Below are positions 60,478 to 64,000 of a stretch of 64,000 nucleotides of DNA, one piece after another. The DNA is from Weissella confusa (GTDB lineage Bacteria; Bacillota; Bacilli; Lactobacillales; Lactobacillaceae): the NCBI GenBank assembly GCA_014332815.1, contig JACSZT010000002.1, positions 62,001 through 126,000 on the forward strand, in the 5' to 3' direction. The notes under the pieces were generated by a model. The model did no database searches and was not told where the DNA came from. It saw nothing but the letters and a program-made list of their open reading frames with translations. The position numbers were made by a program, and so were the translations under genes. Positions within the stretch are counted from its first letter, which is position 1. Each line of letters starts with the position of its first letter.

Positions 60478-61610
60478 TAGGATTCTGTTCGTTGTTGTTT
60501 TTCGATTTGCCATAGTTGCCAAGCGTAAACGATAACCGTTCGCACAACCGCATAGAATGGCACGGCCAAAATCATACCAGCAATACCGGCAATATTTCCT
60601 GCTGCCAACAACAAGATAATGATCGTCAACGGGTGAATGTTTAGCGATGCTCCCATAATACGTGGATAGATTAAGTTACTATCAATTTGTTGCACAATCA
60701 ACACCACTACAACAACCCAGACAACTTGCCAAACATCTTGGGTGAAAGCCACAAAGATGGCCGGCACCAACCCGATGTATGGTCCAACATACGGAATCAA
60801 GTTTGTTAGACCAGCAAAGATACCAAGTAGCAGTGCGTAATTCTGACCAATAATAAAGTAACCAATCGTCGTCGCAACACCAACGAAAATCATCTCAATG
60901 GCTTGTCCGCTAATATATTGCGCAATCGTCTTGTTTAAACGACCCAAAATCTCAGCCACACGACCCTCATTTCGGCCAGGGAAGATTTTTTGCAAGAACG
61001 GTACCAGCTTTTGTCCGTCATTCAACATATAAATGGTCATAACCGGGACGGTAACCGCCGTGATTGTTACACTGGTAATCGTCCCAATCAACGTACTCAA
61101 ACTACTTGCAGTACCAGAGATTAACGTTTCACCGTACTTTTGCACTTGAGCCTGCAAATCCTGCAAATTAGCATTCACGCCAATGTCTTTTACCCAGTCC
61201 GTTTCGCTTAGCTGCGCAATCCAACTTTGCGATGTCTTAATCAATCCTGGTGCATTATCAACCAGCTTACCAAGTTGTGTGGCTAATGCTGGCACCAAGG
61301 CCATAAAAGCGGCAACAATCAGTGCGATTAATAACACCATCACAATTGCAATTGACGCAACACGGTTTAGGCGAAATTTGCCAACGTGAATTTTTTGAAG
61401 TAACCCAACAATCGGATTCAACAAATAATAGAAGAACCCAGATACAATTAGCGGCACAAAGACCGCCCCGATAAATTTACCAATCGGTTCGAGTATGAAA
61501 CTCAACTGCGTTACAACCAAGATCAAGAGGGCAGCAGCCAATAATTCCACTGTCCAATACAAGAGTCGTGATTGTCTCAATTGCTGTAACACGCGCCTAC
61601 CTCTTTTCAT
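60477..61610 (-). CDS. AI-2E/PerM-family membrane permease
   Basis: This 377-residue protein has about eight membrane segments and family motifs 'IPYVGPYIGLVPAIFVAFTQ' and 'IYPRIMGASLNIHPLTIIILLLAAGNIAGIAGMILAVPFYAV'. The family exports varied small molecules; AI-2 transport is shown for few members. The start is uncertain: ATG at 61610 is used, a GTG six codons later has a better site. Confidence 0.8.
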   Translation of the reverse strand: MKRGRRVLQQLRQSRLLYWTVELLAAALLILVVTQLSFILEPIGKFIGAVFVPLIVSGFFYYLLNPIVGLLQKIHVGKFRLNRVASIAIVMVLLIALIVAAFMALVPALATQLGKLVDNAPGLIKTSQSWIAQLSETDWVKDIGVNANLQDLQAQVQKYGETLISGTASSLSTLIGTITSVTITAVTVPVMTIYMLNDGQKLVPFLQKIFPGRNEGRVAEILGRLNKTIAQYISGQAIEMIFVGVATTIGYFIIGQNYALLLGIFAGLTNLIPYVGPYIGLVPAIFVAFTQDVWQVVWVVVVVLIVQQIDSNLIYPRIMGASLNIHPLTIIILLLAAGNIAGIAGMILAVPFYAVVRTVIVYAWQLWQIEKQQRTES

Positions 61611-61789
61611 TTTTGATAGTTTCCCCGCGGTTGCCAACGCAAAAGTAGGCAACCTAATGAATTTTATTATACCAAAATGCGCCACAAATGCCCGTTTATG
61701 GGCGTTGTGATTTTCTTCACTTGTTAATTAAGTTTAACCCAACAAGTGATTGCGCGTGACATTTGTCATGCGAACAAACTTTCCACAAG

Positions 61790-61798
61790 TTATCCACA
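61790..61798 (+). promoter_or_regulatory. DnaA box upstream of the hydrolase-mprF operon
   Basis: TTATCCACA is an exact DnaA box, ten bases after a CTTTCCACA partial copy. A TAAAAT -10-like hexamer lies at 61810-61815, so the box overlaps the expected -35 region. Confidence 0.5.
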
Positions 61799-61845
61799 GG
61801 CTTTTTGTGTAAAATAATAAGTATTAACATATCGAGGCATTTTAT

Positions 61846-62556
61846 ATGAAATTGCATACTAAAGATGGTAGCCAAATTGATTATCAAACATATGGTTCAC
61901 CTACAAAACCCGCCTTGCTGTTATTACATGGTAACAACGGATCACAACAGGACTTTAAGGCCTACCTCCCCCTCTTCGCGCATGACTTCTATGTCATTAC
62001 GCAAGATGCGCGTGGTCACGGTCAATCAACCAATAACCAGCTACAACTCAATTACCAGCTACTAGCATCAGATTTGGAAGAATTGCGTGTCGCGGTTAAC
62101 ATCCCGACATGGAGCATCTTAGGCTATAGCGATGGCGCCAACTTAGCTTTACGTTATACGCTGGATAATCCTGCGCACGTTCACGCATTAGTCTTAAACG
62201 CGCCCAACCTAACCATCAACGGATTAACCAAGCCAATCGTCTTGATAGCCAGCTGGGTTGAATGGTTACTGGGGAAACTGAGAAATATCCATCCATTCTT
62301 CGAAGCGCGCTGGCAGCAGACTGGGTTGATGTTTAAAACACCCGGCATTTCCAAGCGAGATTTGCAGGCTGTTATGGCGCCAACTCTTGTTTTAGTTGGG
62401 CAATTCGACTTTATCAAGCGACGCCATTCGCTAAACATCGCACACGCTTTGGGTAATGGCACACTCTACGTCGCACCATTCAAAACGCATTTATTCATTC
62501 AATTTTCGCCGTTGGTTTTCTCAAACATCGTGCGTCAATTTCTTAAGGAGCATTAA
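61846..62556 (+). CDS. Alpha/beta hydrolase
   Basis: This 236-residue protein has 'LLLLHGNNGSQQDF' (oxyanion hole), 'DARGHGQSTN', nucleophile elbow 'ILGYSDGAN' and a C-terminal His (FKTHLFI). Substrate unknown. It ends 2 bp before the mprF start, so the two are an operon. Confidence 0.83.
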   Translation: MKLHTKDGSQIDYQTYGSPTKPALLLLHGNNGSQQDFKAYLPLFAHDFYVITQDARGHGQSTNNQLQLNYQLLASDLEELRVAVNIPTWSILGYSDGANLALRYTLDNPAHVHALVLNAPNLTINGLTKPIVLIASWVEWLLGKLRNIHPFFEARWQQTGLMFKTPGISKRDLQAVMAPTLVLVGQFDFIKRRHSLNIAHALGNGTLYVAPFKTHLFIQFSPLVFSNIVRQFLKEH

Positions 62557-62558
62557 TT

Positions 62559-64000
62559 ATGAAATCTAGTTTTCTAAATTTCAGGCGAATCTTCATCATC
62601 GGTGTCGCATTCGTCGCATTGTTCGAACTGGGGGCATTGGTCAAACACATTCCGCCCGAAAGCATCCTCGCCATTTTGGCAGAATTGCCAATTAGCCTAA
62701 CTATCAGCATCTTTTTGATTGGTTTAGTCGCCGCTAGCACCGGCGTCTTGTCAGACTGGGTTCTACGCAAAATTTTCCAGGATAACGATGCGGATAACGC
62801 ACCTAAAGGTCGCAAGTTTTGGTTTGAAAGTTGGACAATCGCCAACTTAAACAATGCATTCGGTATTGGTGATGTGGTCATGAGCTGGTTACGCGGCCGC
62901 GTGTTTAACAGCCGTTCCATTCAAGACTCAGCCACAATCCGCCAGCACTGGTGGCAAGGTACATTCGGCTTGGGCATCGCCAGCTTGTTGAGTTTCGGTG
63001 CGACGCTTATTTTCTGGCCCAAAGCACCCGTTGCTGATTACTCATTTATTTTGTTAGTTGGTATGTTGCTACCATTCATTGGCGTTGCGGTCACAATTCG
63101 CAATTGGAAATCACTTGCATTCCCAGTTACGAAGCGCAGATTCACACAGACAGTCGGTGCTTCATTAGTTGAATGGCTTGGTGGCACCGTTGCATTCCTA
63201 GCATTCGGCGCCGTGATGCACCTGCCAACGCCTTTACTTGAGCTCGTGCCATTATTTATTGCCGCTCGCATCATCGGCCTCATTACGCTAGTTCCTGGTG
63301 GATACGGCACATTCGATATCTTCATTTTCTTCGGACTACAACATCTTGGCATTGACTCAGCAGTCGCATTCCTATGGATTATGTTCTACCGTTTGGCATA
63401 CACCGCAATTCCTGGCATCATCGCCGTAATTGCAGCCATCAGTAGCGCCCTAGTTAATTTGAATACGTCATTCCGTGGTGTACCAAGAGCCATCGCCGGA
63501 TCAATCATTCAAAAAGTCGATGCCGTCTTACTCTACTTGATGGGTATCGCGATGATTTTGGTTGGTGCGCTCCCTGGCACACTGGAATCAATCACATTCT
63601 TACAACGTTTCAGCCCTTGGACGAGCAACTTCCTAACACAGGTGCCCAACATCTTCTTAGGGTTCATGCTAATCATGGCTGGACGTGGTATCGCTAGCAA
63701 AGTAAAGCGCGCCTACGTGCCGACGCTAATTTTGCTAGCCATCACATTTATCTACGTCTTTATTTCACGCAGTTACATCACACCAGTGATTCTGGTGGGT
63801 GCCTTATTCCTAGCCACATTATTCATCAAGCCACGTTTAACACGTGAGCAACTTGTATACAGTTGGGAATCTCGTCTAATCGACGGCGCCATTTACAGTA
63901 TTTTGTTTATCGCTTATCTATTGATTGGACTGGCCAACTTGCCAGTTGTGTCAGCGCACTTCCACATCCGTTCTACAGGGCTGTTGTTGTTACCATCATT
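62559..64000 (+). CDS. mprF: MprF-like phosphatidylglycerol lysyltransferase/flippase, truncated by window
   Basis: At least 480 residues, open to the right edge. The N-terminal flippase-type membrane domain is visible, with many hydrophobic segments and 'ASLVEWLGGTVAFLAFGAVMHLPTPLL', 'RIIGLITLVPGGYGTFDIFIFFGLQHLG', as in MprF. The catalytic synthase domain would lie beyond base 64000. MprF adds lysine to phosphatidylglycerol and lowers sensitivity to cationic peptides. GGAG lies nine bases before the ATG. Confidence 0.82.
   Translation, partial: MKSSFLNFRRIFIIGVAFVALFELGALVKHIPPESILAILAELPISLTISIFLIGLVAASTGVLSDWVLRKIFQDNDADNAPKGRKFWFESWTIANLNNAFGIGDVVMSWLRGRVFNSRSIQDSATIRQHWWQGTFGLGIASLLSFGATLIFWPKAPVADYSFILLVGMLLPFIGVAVTIRNWKSLAFPVTKRRFTQTVGASLVEWLGGTVAFLAFGAVMHLPTPLLELVPLFIAARIIGLITLVPGGYGTFDIFIFFGLQHLGIDSAVAFLWIMFYRLAYTAIPGIIAVIAAISSALVNLNTSFRGVPRAIAGSIIQKVDAVLLYLMGIAMILVGALPGTLESITFLQRFSPWTSNFLTQVPNIFLGFMLIMAGRGIASKVKRAYVPTLILLAITFIYVFISRSYITPVILVGALFLATLFIKPRLTREQLVYSWESRLIDGAIYSILFIAYLLIGLANLPVVSAHFHIRSTGLLLLPS

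Noticed and set aside
1-64000. CRISPR array, tRNA or rRNA genes, prophage
   Set aside because: No regularly spaced repeats, no recognisable tRNA cloverleaf or rRNA segment and no phage structural genes were seen.

Overview
The window looks like a chromosomal segment of a Gram-positive lactic acid bacterium. The best guess is Leuconostocaceae, probably Weissella. This is inferred from the xylo-oligosaccharide locus (GH8, GH31 and a GPH-family transporter), the WxL surface-protein cluster, consensus cre boxes, strong Shine-Dalgarno sites and many amino-acid permeases; no 16S rRNA or database search was available. Five ParB (parS-like) sites between 33.5 and 57.0 kb, two of them exact matches to the B. 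subtilis consensus, suggest that this part of the chromosome lies in the replication-origin domain.

Layout. 0-1.1 kb: decayed pilin/cell-wall-anchor fragments and an insertion-sequence remnant. 1.1-7.7 kb: YxeA-like protein and a xylo-oligosaccharide/isoprimeverose locus (AraC regulator, xylQ, xylP, GH8 exo-oligoxylanase) with cre boxes. 7.7-11.2 kb: a two-component system with a palindromic operator, then a TerC-family gene with a long structured leader. 11.2-13.4 kb: a frameshifted cell-wall-anchored surface protein. 13.5-17.9 kb: menaquinone genes (menE, menB, hotdog thioesterase, menG) and a nicotinamidase-like hydrolase. 18-24 kb: an unknown gene, a PC4-like protein, asparaginase and two amino-acid permeases. 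23.8-29.1 kb: a five-gene WxL/WxLIP/LPXTG-like surface complex with an L-type lectin. 29-46 kb: permeases, sugar transporters, an MDR exporter, pgpA, aquaporin, nnrE, an SOS-type polymerase operon, ROK kinase and CDF transporter. 46-64 kb: an amidohydrolase broken by an in-frame stop, exonuclease, YeiH, Dus, BrkB, esterase, gshA, HxlR/SnoaL pair, AI-2E-type permease and the start of mprF.

The most striking find is a set of three ribosome-mediated transcription attenuators, each preceding an amino-acid permease gene (22.2, 30.7 and 45.7 kb). Each has a promoter, a short leader ORF with a clear Shine-Dalgarno, a run of diagnostic codons (Thr/Ser, Thr/Ser, Phe/Tyr), mutually exclusive base-paired segments and an intrinsic terminator just before the permease. 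The first two share one design (TCA ACC ACC codons pairing with a TGGTTG segment) although the permeases belong to different families. The third uses a five-segment cascade. They would switch uptake on when the cognate charged tRNA is scarce.

Other notable items: a 40-bp palindrome over the promoter of the umuC-like operon; a parS site inside an intrinsic terminator; and a perfect 21-bp inverted repeat that contains the premature stop of the amidohydrolase, the signature of a templated quasi-palindrome mutation. Start sites below were chosen by Shine-Dalgarno placement and often differ from the longest open frame.
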